Origin: Diphasiastrum complanatum
Lineage: Eukaryota; Streptophyta; Lycopodiopsida; Lycopodiales; Lycopodiaceae
Direction of reading: 5' to 3'
NCBI GenBank assembly: GCA_029204225.1
Contig: CM055111.1
Location: 11,421,999-11,485,998 of the forward strand
DNA length: 64,000 bases
This document shows, piece by piece, positions 1 through 13,859 of this stretch. Positions within the stretch are counted from its first letter, which is position 1. Each line of letters opens with the position of its first letter. Both the position numbers and the translations under genes were made by a program. The notes under the pieces are model-generated. The model saw only the letters and a list, made by a program, of their open reading frames with translations, ran no database searches and was not told the origin of the DNA.

Positions 1-87
1 GGTTTTTTGCTTGTGCATGTATTGTGATAAATATAGTGTATGAATATGTGGGTATTGTAACAATGGATATGTACGAAATCAACAATA

Positions 88-2610
<2,523 letters not shown>

Positions 2611-3335
2611 AATGTGGACTGTATTATAGGTGCTAGACCACAATATTTGATCAGGTCTCATGTAGTTGTATTGCTAAAAAATACACCGCCTTTGCATAAT
2701 TTTGGCATGATACTACCTTTTCCCAAAAAAATCGAACACATGTACAAAAGTAATGTTGCTAGATATTTCAAGGAAACCCATGATTACCACCAGTGGGAGT
2801 GTTTGTTTTCTGGCAACAATGTGCATGCTTTGGTCACTAAAAACATTCATGATTCGTATGTTTAACTATTTTGCACAACTCCGTTCATAAATGCAGACAA
2901 AAATTTCAGATTCGGAACACCAAATAAATAACGATGTCGATTTCCTAACTGATGGTAATATTACATTTTTTATTTGAATCCATTATAACTGAAACTTTTT
3001 TAAATCAAATAATCACAAAGCTTTGTTACTATTTTTTATTACCGATTTGACAAAGGAGCTGCAAGTCATAGCAACACACATGGAATTGCCACTAACTGAT
3101 GTTATCTTTAAGAGCTACCATTTTCAAAATCAAAGTGCTTACTTTTGGTTTAATACATAATATTAATTTTTAACATATATGTATTTGTACGTTGCAGAAG
3201 AATTACGTCAATTTGAACAAGACTTACAAGCAACCAAACCTTCAGGTGATGTTTAAAACAGTTATAAGTAAAGTACATAACGTACTCGTTTCAAAAACCC
3301 GAATTGGCTACCATTTATTGGAATAAATTTTATGC
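2611..3335. other. no confident gene; possible small exons upstream of the OB-fold ORF
   Basis: No recognisable protein. Two short stretches, about 3040-3110 and 3197-3246, look exon-like: the second follows GTTGCAG and ends CTTCAG before GTGATG. They read in the same direction as the OB-fold ORF and could be 5' exons of it. This is only suggestive. Confidence 0.3.
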
Positions 3336-4184
3336 GTGTTTATGATGGCAGAGGCTGCAACTTCATCTGCAACAACAAAATGCGGCCTACTTCAAGAATC
3401 GTCTACACGTATGGTAGCCCCAAAAATATGCAAACGGGCAACAATAGACCTGCTGACAACTAGACCTACTGATGGCGCTCGTACCTCTATCAAACTGCAT
3501 GAGCTGTTTGAACAATGTGTGGAGTCATGTCCCCAAAATCTGGAAATAAATCCACCCGCATTTAGTTCCAATCCACTGCCTTATATTCGACAGAGAGGAA
3601 TTCGACAACTCTACATAGATGATATCGAGTTAGGCTTATATAATATAATGTTTGAAGGCCAAATTCTATCAAAATATGGCAATTTTTCACAGGATTTGCC
3701 ATATCCAAAAGTGTTAAAATGCGATCTGACTGACATTCATGGTAATCATGCAATCACATTGTCAATTCCCCGAGTACATTACACACCTTTTCTTCAATTG
3801 ACAATTAATGATTGTATTCGATTAACAAACTTTCATATAGAAAAAAAAAATCCTAAACATGATTGTGGCACATCAAAGTTTGTATGTGTCTATCGGCCTA
3901 ACACAACAGTTGAGAAAATTGCATCCCTGAATATAAAAACCAGTTTCTATCCTGAAATTTCCCTCGCAAATTTTATGACAGATTGTGTGGAACTGTTGGC
4001 TGAAGATCCACACATCCATAACTCGTGCTTGGTCGCAATAGTTGACGTCACTATTATTGCCATTGCTGGTATGCAACTCCATCGACATTCCATCATAGTT
4101 TGTGACAGATTCGAAAGAGCTGATGAAGGTGAGGTACATCCGAGTACGAATAATTGCATTTATTTTGCGATGCAAGATTTTTAG
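3336..4184 (+). CDS. OB-fold / RPA-like protein, probably carried by a Helitron-type element
   Basis: A 282-codon ORF of weak but real-looking protein character. Residues ~95-170 have the alternation expected of an RPA-type OB fold: beta strands around LYNIMFEGQIL, then LKCDLTDIHGNHAI, then FLQLTINDCIRLTNFHIE, the last matching the usual RPA ending in which an aromatic residue leads a basic strand. RPA-like single-strand DNA-binding proteins are known cargo of plant Helitrons, and helicase plus endonuclease remnants lie on the same strand at 16.0-18.5 kb, which supports that origin. The N-terminal ~90 residues are unassigned. The start is uncertain because spliced upstream exons are possible; the stop is TAG at the 3' end. 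The RPA assignment is inference from pattern and context, without an alignment. Confidence 0.4.
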   Translation: MFMMAEAATSSATTKCGLLQESSTRMVAPKICKRATIDLLTTRPTDGARTSIKLHELFEQCVESCPQNLEINPPAFSSNPLPYIRQRGIRQLYIDDIELGLYNIMFEGQILSKYGNFSQDLPYPKVLKCDLTDIHGNHAITLSIPRVHYTPFLQLTINDCIRLTNFHIEKKNPKHDCGTSKFVCVYRPNTTVEKIASLNIKTSFYPEISLANFMTDCVELLAEDPHIHNSCLVAIVDVTIIAIAGMQLHRHSIIVCDRFERADEGEVHPSTNNCIYFAMQDF

Positions 4185-4340
4185 CACTGTGTAGTGGGTT
4201 TCTTTCCTTGCCTAACCTCAAACCAAGATCTAGTCAATCTAGCATCAAAGAGACGAAGTTAGTTGTCACGCGTAGATTCGTTCCCATGAGAGTGATAGTA
4301 TAGATCAGATTTCAACATGAAAGGGGGATTCACATCTAAC

Positions 4341-4912
4341 TGTAACATCCATTAACCCTATGATCCATTAACACTACACATTCACAACAAAGATAGCTTA
4401 CTCGTTCTCTCTCATAAAAAGTATAACAACATACAATCCCAATAACAATCAGATCCAACAATTAGCAAAAACCAAAAGAAGCATGAGGGATGGAGGAAAA
4501 GTGATAGAGAGCAAGGACATTCATCAATCCATTTCTGAAGGAAACCAATCTGCTTTATTGAAATGAGGAAATGAACATGTGTAGGAACTCGAGTTGGTCC
4601 CTTTTTATTATAGAGAGGAGGACCCTAGCCTCTGAATCCTATTGGTCCATTTTTGCCTCCCTAATTATTCAAATTTAAAAAAGAGTGGGAACCATCCAAA
4701 TTGGAGAGAAACCCATTTTTATTCACTAATTTGACATTTAGGCCCTGCGACATTAAAAGTCCCGCAAAAAAGGCCTAAAGTCCTTTTATTGACTTGTAAC
4801 TAATCAAATAACTATGTGAGCATTGGGTTGGACTTACACTCGTAGGGTGCCAAATCCCTCTCACTTATTAACTAGGGTTAGGGTTGCCTTGGGATCCGCA
4901 AACCCTCCAACA
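4341..4912 (-). mobile_element. LTR of a minus-strand retrotransposon (3' LTR)
   Basis: Read on the minus strand, the segment starts TGTTGGAGGG and ends GGATGTTACA, so it has TG..CA ends. It is directly preceded on that strand by a purine-rich tract, GGTGGGGGATAC, the expected polypurine tract beside a 3' LTR. Length is about 572 bp. It is the likely end of the element whose coiled-coil ORF lies just upstream on the minus strand (4995-6865) and whose pol is at 12.2-15.97 kb. The matching 5' LTR was not found, so the limits rest on terminal motifs alone. Confidence 0.55.
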
Positions 4913-4994
4913 GTATCCCCCACCAAAACTGGTGGCGGTCCCATGACACCTACGAGATGTAGTTATTGGGGACTTTTATTAGCTTCGCGCCGAA

Positions 4995-6865
4995 TTACAC
5001 GTTATTAAATTCGAGGTGGGCAGTATTAAATTCCAAATTATGGGACAAAAAACAATGATGGGCTCTTGCAATCCACTTTGAGGTTGTCCATGACGTGAAG
5101 CGAGATTCCCAGGAGCCTCTCATCATTGCTGCATGAAAATATAAACGAGCAACCGACAACTGATCTTTGATATTCTCTAAGGCCATTGGCTTATTTGGAT
5201 CGAATGCCAGAGGAGGGAATCCCATCTGGTTGCCACTGATAAACAGTGTCGATTGTCGCATTGTCAAATCTGGAGAGTGGACATACTCTCGCTGGTACGC
5301 TTGTAAAGCCCGGTGGAAATCCACTGATATTGTCCAGTTGTAGGGCTGATGGATGATTGGCCAATTGGGCGTATGGATTGTGATCTTGTACATAGCCAAT
5401 TTCAAATATTATTCCTTCTCGACATTGGCACATAATAGGGACCTACCCACAATTGGCGAGGGCTGGCCACATAACTCCTGATTGATTTCGGAGTTTTCTC
5501 AAAAATGGTAATTCTCCATGCCGGCTGCTCTCCCAATGCAGGTATTTTGTCCAATTCTTTGCCGACCTCTATCTCGGAGGTCTTGAACTTAAGGACCCAT
5601 CCACCATGTGAGGATTCATGCAGATGTTGATTTAAGAAATTCTGGATCTGGTCCTCGACGCTGATGGGCCTTCAGAATAACGATGTGATCCTTGATGAGG
5701 CTGGACCCGATTGCACTACCAAAAAAATTGGCAGTTGTTCTAGTATTTCTGAAGCTCCCCCCTGGTCCATGCCCGAATCCAGCCCTGTATCCATTGGTAC
5801 ATCCTCTTGGCGCGTAGGGAAGAATTGCAGCATGACCGATATGGGGATTTGTGGTCCGGCTTCCAACACCTGAGCGGCTGCTTTTTCATAGGCGTTGATG
5901 GTCTGAAGCTACTCCTTTGAACCTATCAAAGCGGCCTTGGAATCCCTGAAGGGCCACTTTGTACGTTTCCACTTTCTTGAACAAATACGCGATCTTCGTC
6001 GGAGTTACCGGATGATCTGATATTTGTGTCTGAAGATACGCATCATGCTCAAGGGTGGTCACATCCAATTCACCTTGGAGACATGTGCGATCCTGTTCCG
6101 CCATCTGCAATTGACCCTTTAGCAGTTGCACCTGTTGCCTTGCATCCTGCATGGCCTTGTCCACCTAATCCTGTGCGGTTGTCAGGGCGTTTTGCAGGGA
6201 GCTGACGTATCCTTCCAGGCGATCAGCCTGTTGTTGTGCCATCTTCTTTTCAGCTTCAAATTTATCTTCGTGCTGCTTGACAATCTTCAATTCTCAATCC
6301 AGCTGGACAATCTTCTAGCTAATGAGAGTGTTTTTCGATCCCAGATCTAAAATTCTCTGTTCCATTTCTTTTTTCTTGTCAAGCATAGACTGAATTACTT
6401 GCGCAAGACTTGAGACCAAACCAAGAGCATCACCAGAATCTATTGCCGTGGAGGCGGCAACAACAAGAGGACCTGATGAAATTGGCCTTGGTTGGCATGA
6501 AATAGATGCCGGTACTTCTTCTTCAAAAACATCTTCTTTCTCGAAACCCTCAGACACGGTGGCGTCGAACTGCTTCGGTGATTTTGTAGCTTGGTCGACC
6601 CGAAGTGTGGCTGGGCTGTCTTCAGCTTGAAGTTGCTGGCTTGAGTCTTCAACACCGACAATAGTGTCATGGAGTTGTTCGAATCCTCTTCCAGGGGATT
6701 GGAGTTCAAAGGGCGCAGGGCTCTGGGGCATTTCAAAAACTTCAGAGGCCCCAAAAGGGTTGGAATAATCGAACATATCCATGAAATACTACGTGTTTGG
6801 TGATATAGCTTTGGCATGTGGGGGTGAGGCCACCTGGGTAGCTGTGATGGGAATGGTAGTCCCAA
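4995..6865 (-). pseudogene. coiled-coil ORF between pol and 3' LTR of a gypsy-type element, broken
   Basis: A continuous coding signal on the minus strand, broken by stops and frameshifts at about 6315, 6170, 5886, 5600 and 5405. In order it has an acidic, proline-rich N-terminus, a long heptad-rich coiled coil (about 6430-5890, rich in Gln, Glu, Lys and Leu), and a compact C-terminal part rich in Trp and Tyr (motifs EQPAWRITIFEKTPKS and LWVGPYYVPM). The undamaged product would be roughly 600 residues. The stop lies about 80 bp before the polypurine tract of the 4341-4912 LTR, so this is an extra ORF downstream of pol, a position used by env-like or accessory ORFs in some Ty3/gypsy lineages. 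I recognise no named domain and assign no function. It is cut on its upstream side by the copia element at about 7.0 kb. Confidence 0.5.
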
Positions 6866-7033
6866 TGGTCATGGACTGTCCTTGAGTGGAAGCAGAGACG
6901 AGGGAAGCATCAGAGGCAAGGAGAATAGGAAGTTCAGTGTGAACAATAGCAGGGGGCGAAAGTGCAGCTGACGATGTATGCCTAGTGCGACGTCGTGACG
7001 TGGAAGGTGAGTCAGGAATGACGATCTTGCTGC

Positions 7034-7348
7034 GTGGACAACGTCGACTATGTGAACTGGAGGCAAGAAGGGGATCAAGTGACTAATCACTTGACGAAGA
7101 TCAAGGATCTTTGTGAGGAGCTTCTCAATATTGATGAGATAATTGAGGATGCTCAATTTGTGTCCATTACTCTCAACTCATTACCTTCCTCTTATCTTCC
7201 ATTTGTTTCATCTTTGAGTATCTCTCTTAGGGGACATCGACTCTCCTTTGATGAACTTGTTGGGCTGCTTCTTCAAGAGGAGCAAATGAGGCAAAACTTT
7301 GGGGGTGACACTCAACAAGATCAAGCTTTCTTCATGAAAGACAAGTAA
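7034..7348 (+). pseudogene. copia Gag fragment (UBN2 type)
   Basis: The reading frame carries the typical copia Gag C-terminal pattern: a helical stretch around KIKDLCEELLNI, then TLNSLPSSYLPFVSSL and LLLQEEQMRQ. The N-terminal half of Gag is missing because the element is truncated here. A stop at 7348 separates it from the zinc knuckle, which resumes in another frame at 7406. Confidence 0.7.
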
Positions 7349-7405
7349 AAAAGAAAGGGGAAGCCTCCTTCCAAGGATGAGCAAAAGCCCATTGGAGGTC
7401 AAGAT

Positions 7406-8440
7406 GTGAACACTCAAAAGAAAGAAAGGAAGTGCCATTATTGCAAAAAGTATGGGCACTTCATCAAGGATTGTAAGAAAAAGCTTGCGAAAGAGGAGAG
7501 TAAAGGAATTGATACTAGTGCTTCACTTGCTACTTTGGAGCAAGAGCTTGAAGCTAGTGGTGATCTCTTCAACCAAGACTATGCTTTTGTGTCTAATATT
7601 GCTTCTACTAGTACTACTACATCTATGAGGAATTCAGATTCTATTTTGCAAGTTGCTGATTTTCAGCCCATTGAATGGGTGATTGATAGTGGTGCTACTC
7701 GTAATATGACTTCTCGTAAAGAAGCATTCACTAAATTAGTGAAAGTGCAAAATGGAAGTAAGGTACAATGTGCGGATGATGCATCTTATTCTATTCATGG
7801 AATTGGAATAGCCATCATTTTGCCTAATGGTGAAGAAAAGTACATTAAGAATGTGCTTTATGTTCCAGGAATCAAGAAAAATCTTCTTTCGGTTTCAACT
7901 ATGTTGAAGCAAGGACTAGTTGTTGAGTTCAAAGAAGGTAAGTGTCTTGTCAAGGATCCTAAAAGATCTCTCTTGATTATTGTTTCGGGAACAATGCATG
8001 CTGGCTTATTCATTATGGATACCTATGAGCAACGAATTCTCTCTACATGTTTTGTTGCTTCTACCTCACAATCTTTGGAGTTTGCAAGTTTGAAGAAGCT
8101 GAAGACATTTAATATGGTAGAAGACACTCTTACTATTGAGCAGCCGGAAGGGCATGTATGCGAGGGGTGCATGCTTGGAAAGTTCCAAAGGAAATCTTTT
8201 CCAATTGATGGAACTATAAGGATTCTTGATAAATTTGATTTGGTCCATAGTGATGTTTGTGGTCCAATGAGGACCGAATCCATTGGAAAGTGCATCTATT
8301 TTGTGACTTTTATTGATGACTTGTCCCGTTTTACTTGGATCTATCCTATAAAGGCTAAATTTGAACTTTTTCAACATTTCAAAGATTTTCTAGCAATGGT
8401 GGAAAATCAATTTGGGCATTCTTTGAGGGGAATACATTAA
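7406..8440 (+). pseudogene. copia zinc knuckle, protease and integrase N-terminal part
   Basis: A 344-codon open stretch. Residues ~10-23 form a CCHC knuckle (CHYCKKYGHFIKDC). The aspartic protease signature WVIDSGATRNM is at residues ~90-100. The GAG-pre-integrase zinc region (GHVCEGCMLGKFQRKSF) is near residue 250 and the integrase core starts with FDLVHSDVCGPM and FVTFIDDLSRFTWIYP, giving the first catalytic Asp. The frame then ends by frameshift at 8440 with the second Asp and the Glu displaced into another frame. In a live element this would be the internal part of one Gag-Pol polyprotein. Confidence 0.85.
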
Positions 8441-9230
8441 GAATACGTTCGGTGCATTTCTTCGAGAGAAGAGAACTCTACATCAAATGCCAACTCCATA
8501 TACACCTCAACAAAATGGTGTTGTCGAGTGAAAGAATCGCACACTTATGGAGATGGATCGTTGCATACTCAAAGCAAAGGAGCTGTCTCACAAGTTTTGA
8601 GCTGAAGCGATTACAACGACAACATACATAAGCAATCGTTGTCCTACCAAGGCATTGAAAGTATTAACTCCTTATAAAGTTTGGTATGGGAATAAGCCTT
8701 CAATCTCTCACTTGCGTATTTTTGGTTGAACGACTTATGCTTTTGTTCCGAATAAATTTCGTACAAAGCTTGAGGATAAAGGAGTTAAATGCATTTTTGT
8801 TGGCTATAGTAGTGAAAGCAAAGGCTATCGGCTGTTCAATTTGTGCATTAACAAGATTATTGTTAGTCGTGATGTGCATTTTGATGAAAACAATTCATTA
8901 GATGTGGCCCCAACTCATGTCTTGAAGAGGGACAGTCCACATAGTGTGAATGTTGAAGTTTTTCCAGATTTGGTACCATCTTCTATTGCTGGAGATAAGG
9001 AGCAACAATCAACCAGTTTCGACTTGCCCAACACCTCATCAAGTTTAGAGATTAATATTTTTCAAGAACTGCCTGTTGTTGCTCAAAATCAGCCTGCAAG
9101 AACTGTTGGACAGCAAAGACCAGTGTTGAAAGATCTTGGACAGCCAAGTGCAGTGTCGGAAGATCTTGGACATCAAATTGCAAGAAGAGACATGGCCGTT
9201 GGATAGCCCAAAACAGCCCCACGGTGGCTG
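8441..9230 (+). pseudogene. copia integrase C-terminal part, frameshifted
   Basis: Integrase continues in shifted frames with in-frame stops: HQMPTPYTPQQNGVVE (the PQQNG..E motif holding the catalytic Glu), then ISHLRIFG, FVPNKFRTKLEDKG and CIFVGYSSESKGYRLF, which are standard copia integrase C-terminal landmarks. An open stretch at 8841-9206 encodes the variable, Ser/Gln-rich linker between integrase and RT. Confidence 0.8.
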
Positions 9231-10463
9231 TTGTCGACTTTGCGGGACAACAAAGTAAGTTCATTTTATCATGGAAAGACACGTGCCTCTACAAAATCAG
9301 TGGACTATGCTGATTTTTCAGATTTTGCTCTTACATCTCATGGAGATGTTGCGGAAGAACCTATTTTCTATGAGCAGGCCAAGGGAGTAAAATATTGGGA
9401 GGATGCAATGCAAGATGAGTATGATTCACTCATGAAGAACCAGATTTGGGTTCTTGTTGGTCTTCCTAATGGGAAGAAGGCAATTGGTTCTAAATGAGTA
9501 TACAAAATCAAGTATAAGACAGATGGTATCATTGATAGGCACAAGGCGATTGATGTCGTAATACCTGATCTTGGTATGATTTTTGAAACCTCAAATTTAG
9601 GCCTATTGCATTTTTATCTTGGTCTTGAATTTGTACAAGAAGGGGCTGGAATTTTCATCTCTCAAGAACGCTACATTGGGCAGATTTTGTAGTGGTTCAA
9701 GATGGAAGATTGCAAGCCGATTGCTACACCTATTGAGACAAGCATGAAATTAAGTAGTCAAGGTGATGGTGAATCATTTGACACTACTTTATATTGTCAA
9801 GCTATTGGATTTCTCATTTACCTATGTAATTCAAGATCGGACATTTCTTATAGTGTCTCACTTGAGTCAATTCATGTATGCCCCGATGACATCACATTGG
9901 AAAACATTGAAGAGGATCTTTCAATATCTTTAAGAAACAAGAAGTCATAGACTAGTTTTACCTGCATGTGATGATGTATGTTTGGTTGGATTTAGTGACT
10001 CGATTGGGGTGGAGATCAAGACACTAGACGCTCTACAAGTGGACATTGCTTTTTCTATGGAGATTATGCAATTTCTTGGTCAAGTAAATAGCAGCCCACT
10101 GTTGCTACTTGTTCTAGTGAGGCAGAATATAGAGCGATATTTTCAGCCACAACTGAGTGTTTATGGCTGAGAAGACTACTTGTTCACATGAAGTTTGGCG
10201 AGCCCTAAGCCTCTCTTATCTTGAGTGATAGTCAAAGTGCTATTGCCATTGCACGAAATCCTGTTTTTCATGCAAGGACGAAACAGATCGAGATCCATTA
10301 TCACTTTGTTTGGGAGAGACTTCATGATGGCGACATTTTACTTGAATATTGTCCTACGAAGGATAATATTGCGGACCTCTTCAATAACGCATTGCCTAGA
10401 GTTAGATTTGAAGCTTTATGTAAAGCTTTCAATTTGATACCACGTGTTGGTTTTGTTACATAG
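9231..10463 (+). pseudogene. copia reverse transcriptase / RNase H remnants
   Basis: The RT start is visible (EDAMQDEYDSLMKNQIWVLV, then a stop inside the following VYKIKYK motif). The sequence then jumps to the RT connection (GLLHFYLGLEF), so the catalytic palm has been lost. Later landmarks are DCKPIATPIETSMKLS and SRSDISYSVS. RNase H remains at 10221-10463 with SDSQSAIAIARNPVFHARTK and DNIADLFNNALP. Several stops confirm it is non-functional. Confidence 0.8.
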
Positions 10464-10500
10464 TGAAGATTTCAGTTTTTGCATTGTCATTTAAAGAGGG

Positions 10501-10950
10501 TGTTAGAAATAAATGACTATGCTGAAGTTAATCCATAGGTTACTTTGACCCAAAAGGTCGAGATTTGTGTAACCATGGGTATTTAGTTATTTAGGCCATC
10601 TTAAGTTTGTCTTAAGTTCAGTTGGACCCAATTTTGGTCATGTACTGACTCGTGGGTCCTTAGGGGTCTAATTTTGTTTAGGGGCCCTATCTTGACTTTT
10701 GGGAGTGCCCTACATTTAGTAAGTGGTTAACCTTAGGGTTTGGTGGCATTTGGCCACATCCAGGTAGAGTACTTAGATGCTCATTGTGTATTCCATTTTG
10801 GACAGTTTGGCTAAGCATTGCTCTCCATTGCTCTTGTTGTTGTTTTCTCTCTCTCTCTCTTAGAGTTGAGCACCCAACCTCTTCTCTCTTGTTTCTTGTG
10901 GAGATTGATCGATAACTAGATCTTGGTGACTTGACTCTTGCTTTCCTACA
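10501..10950 (+). mobile_element. copia 3' LTR (right end approximate)
   Basis: Begins TGTTAGAAATAAATGA immediately after a polypurine tract and RNase H. It includes a short CT tract (about 10846-10860). The end is placed at CTTTCCTACA, a TG..CA-compatible terminus, but there is no second LTR for comparison, so the right boundary may be off by up to about 100 bp. A related LTR starts at 18893. Confidence 0.5.
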
Positions 10951-12204
10951 ATACTAAGTAGCAGTTCGTTGCTGGTTCTTTGTTGTCTCTTCTAGCCGCC
11001 TCTCACCTGAAAAACAAAATCCATGGCTTCCACCTGGATTATGTGCTTTCGGTCTACAAAGAAGCACCGACTTTATGGTCTGTTTGGCCTATTTATGATT
11101 GGGTGAGGCTTGTGTTCCAAATGCTATACCTATGGTAGCAAGGGCGGCCTCAGTGACGCGCATCTTGTGTGTTGCTCCCTAAAAGGTGATATAAATTTTG
11201 GATTTCTCTTGCTTCCGCGTACTGAAGGCAAGAGTGATGAAATCCATGTTGATTCTCCCAGAAAAGGCTCTCTCATGAATACCCATTGCGGTAAGCAGAG
11301 GCTTCGCAAGGGTCATCCAGTGAGTGACCATGCTTGTGCTAGGAAGTATCACGATGTCCGTTGCAGATGGGACATCACAATGGATAGTATAACGCAGAGA
11401 CTGGAAAGTATCTGTGGAAGACATGATGATCAGAAATGAATCGTAAGATGCGCAAAAGTATATCAGAAAGCAGTTCAAGAAGTTTGGAAGGCTTTGGTCC
11501 TGGGAAAAAATCGCAAGAGCTTCGCTAGCACAAGTGAGGAATGAATCGAATTCGGCCAACTTATAGGTGAATTTGGAGGGTCCATTACACTAAATACTAG
11601 TTTGGCCGATCAGTTCTGAACCAAAATTTGCAAGCATGTATAGTAACTTGAAAATAGGCTATAGAAATCTCGGCAAAGGTTTCTAAAGATCTAAACCTAT
11701 CAGGCAAATGTTTTTCATGGCTGGCGAAGGAACCTTTGCCCATAAATGTTTTTTATCCAAAATCTGAATCTATGCCCGACCTAATTTTGACATTTTAAGA
11801 CCATCTACCATGTCGGCGAAGGTTCATAATGAGAGTAAGGTGCTCGGCGAAGGTTCTCAAAATGACATATTGTTGATCATTCGCCTAGCTCCAAAACTGG
11901 ATTTTTCTTGGCCAAAAACCTTTGCCCACCTCAAATTAGATAAATCTGAAGTGGATGTACAGTTTGAGAGCTCAGCGAAGGTTTCTGATACTGTATAGGC
12001 CAAATCTGATTAAAATAGTGATTTTCTAAATCATTTTTCATCAAAAATACTGTTATTTCTTTTTCCCATGCTGATGACTTTTCTGACTTTTGCTCATTAG
12101 TCTTTTCTCATTTTCTTTTAGCTGTTTTTTTCACAAAAAATCTGAACAATCAAATATTGAAAACAAAAATTTGAAAAACAAATAAAATTAAAAAATCCTT
12201 GAGA
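10951..12204. other. spacer between pol and 3' ORF of minus-strand gypsy, with GGCGAAGGTT motifs
   Basis: No gene is supported. From about 11,665 to 12,000 the ten-base word GGCGAAGGTT or a close variant recurs about five times, with its complement AACCTTTGCC interspersed. The stretch lies directly after the integrase end of the minus-strand gypsy and may be its 3' non-coding region. ORFs at 11110-11439 and 11810-11998 show no recognised features. Confidence 0.4.
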
Positions 12205-13399
12205 TCAGGCTTGTTGAACTGGTAGAAAAAACTGCCAAAACTTGCATAATCGGCTGCCATTCACCGGAGTATCAAATCGTTTTCCATCCAAGTGCTCAAG
12301 AATTACTGTGCCATAGTTCAAGATTTCCTTCACTTTATACGGTCCTTCACCGGTAAACTTCAATTTTTCCTTGATCAGCTTGATTTTGTACATCAATGCA
12401 AGATCTCCTGCTTTCAGATCCTTTTTGTGCAATCGACGATCGTGCCATGCCTTGCGGCGGGCTTTCTCTACTGCTAATGCATGAACTGCCATCAATTGGG
12501 TTTCACATAATTTGTGCAATGCTTCATGACGGAGTTGTAAAGACTTATCATCATTTAACCGTTCTGTTGGCGCTATGCATAAAGATGGGATTAAAAATTC
12601 AATCGGCATGACAACATCTTGACCACATACCAGTTGAAAGGGTCTTTGATTTGTACTATTTTTGTAAGCGGTTCTAAAAGCCCATAATACTGCATATAGT
12701 TTATGTTCCCAATCGGGCCGACTCGCTTCAACTGTCTTTGTCATAATGGTGTAGAGAATCTTATTGGAAGATTCAGCTTGGCCATTCCCTCTGGGATAGT
12801 AAGGAGTACTAAATCTATGTATAACAAAAAAAATCTTCCAGTAAACACTTTATTGTTTGATTAACAAAGTGTGTACCCCGGTCACTGACAATCTCGATCG
12901 GACATCCAAATTTGATTATAATATTTTCATAGAGAAACTTGGCAGTAGATTTCGCATCAACAACTTTGACAGCTTTGGCTTCAACCCACTTGGTCATATA
13001 GTCAGTTGCTACAATAATGTATCTAGCCTGAGATCCTTGTGCGGCAGGATGAATATGACCAACATAATCCAGTCCCCATTTTTCAAATGGTGCTTGTGAT
13101 AAAACCAGATGCAAGGGTCCATAATTCCGTCGAGTAGGTCGTCGTGCTCGCAGACAAACATCACATGTCTGAATAAAATTTTCTGTGTCCTTATGAAGTG
13201 TAGGCCACCAACAACCTGATTGCAAAAGTTTGCGAACAATAATATCTGTAGAGAAGTGTCCTCCGCCCATGCCATCATGTGAAAACATGATTAAATCTGG
13301 TACTTCATGTTGTAAAACACATCTACGTAGAATATTGTCTGATCTACGACGATACAATTGTCCTGCAATCAATTGATAAGGTTGAGTCTTATGAATCAA
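12205..13399 (-). pseudogene. Ty3/gypsy integrase, minus strand, frameshifted
   Basis: Two adjacent frames encode a gypsy integrase. The upstream part (13399-12815) has the H2C2 zinc domain (HDGMGGGHFSTD..CDVCLRARRP), the first core Asp (WGLDYVGHIHP) and the second (IEIVSDRGTHFVNQ). The downstream part (12744-12205) has ELDVEL-like spacing replaced by AFRTAYKNSTNQRPF and the C-terminal GPY/F-like segment TGEGPYKVKEI. The segment that should contain the catalytic Glu lies at the frame break near 12,750-12,815. The style, with no chromodomain, suggests a non-chromovirus lineage such as Tat/Athila; this is inference. Confidence 0.8.
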
Positions 13400-13408
13400 T
13401 TGTCTCTT

Positions 13409-13855
13409 CTATACTTTCAAAGAGTCATTCGGTTGTCCTAGCATCAAGTACTCAACAATATCTGCTGCCCACTCAGGTACTACTTCTACATAGAACAATG
13501 CAGCATCTAGTAATTCATCATCCACTTCAGCATTAACTGGTGCGGATTCGATTCGCGAAACGTGATCGGCTAGATAATGTTGCTTCCCCTTTTGAACCAC
13601 AATTCAAAAGTCAAATTCAGTCAATAATAATAACCATTTTGCAATACGTCCAATATTGCATGTCTTGTTTACCAAGTAAAGTAACGGCTGGTGATCCGTA
13701 TAAAATGCAAAGTGCATTTCCATGAGATAGTGATGAAATTTCCGAACAGAAAAAATCATGGCTAACGCCTCCCGTTCTGTTGTTGAATAATTCTTCTTGG
13801 GATCTGTAAGCTGTCTGCTTGCAAATTGTATAGGATAGTCCTTATAACAGCACAA
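13409..13855 (-). pseudogene. Ty3/gypsy RNase H, minus strand
   Basis: Landmarks in order on the minus strand are YPIQFASRQLTDPKKNYST, EREALAMIFSVRKFHHYL, FAFYTDHQPLLYLVN and, after a frame change, GKQHYLADHVSRI. These are the gypsy RNase H core and its conserved end. The catalytic RT palm is absent: upstream sequence changes abruptly at about 13,860 to a gag/protease linker, so an internal deletion removed RT. Confidence 0.8.
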
Positions 13856-13859
13856 AAAA

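Larger units (their letters stand above)
7030..10950 (+). mobile_element. Ty1/copia retrotransposon, 5'-truncated and decayed
   Basis: Gag, zinc knuckle, protease, integrase, RT remnants and RNase H occur in copia order on the plus strand, followed by a polypurine tract (TAAAGAGGG, 10492-10500) and an LTR starting TGTTAGAAAT. No 5' LTR or primer-binding site is seen; the left edge runs directly into the coiled-coil ORF of the minus-strand gypsy element. The central RT palm, including the YVDD box, is deleted at about 9545, so the copy cannot move by itself. Confidence 0.85.

Noticed and set aside
11110-11559. 109- and 126-codon overlapping ORFs on opposite strands
   Set aside because: No motif, mutual overlap and no neighbours to support either; left as spacer.
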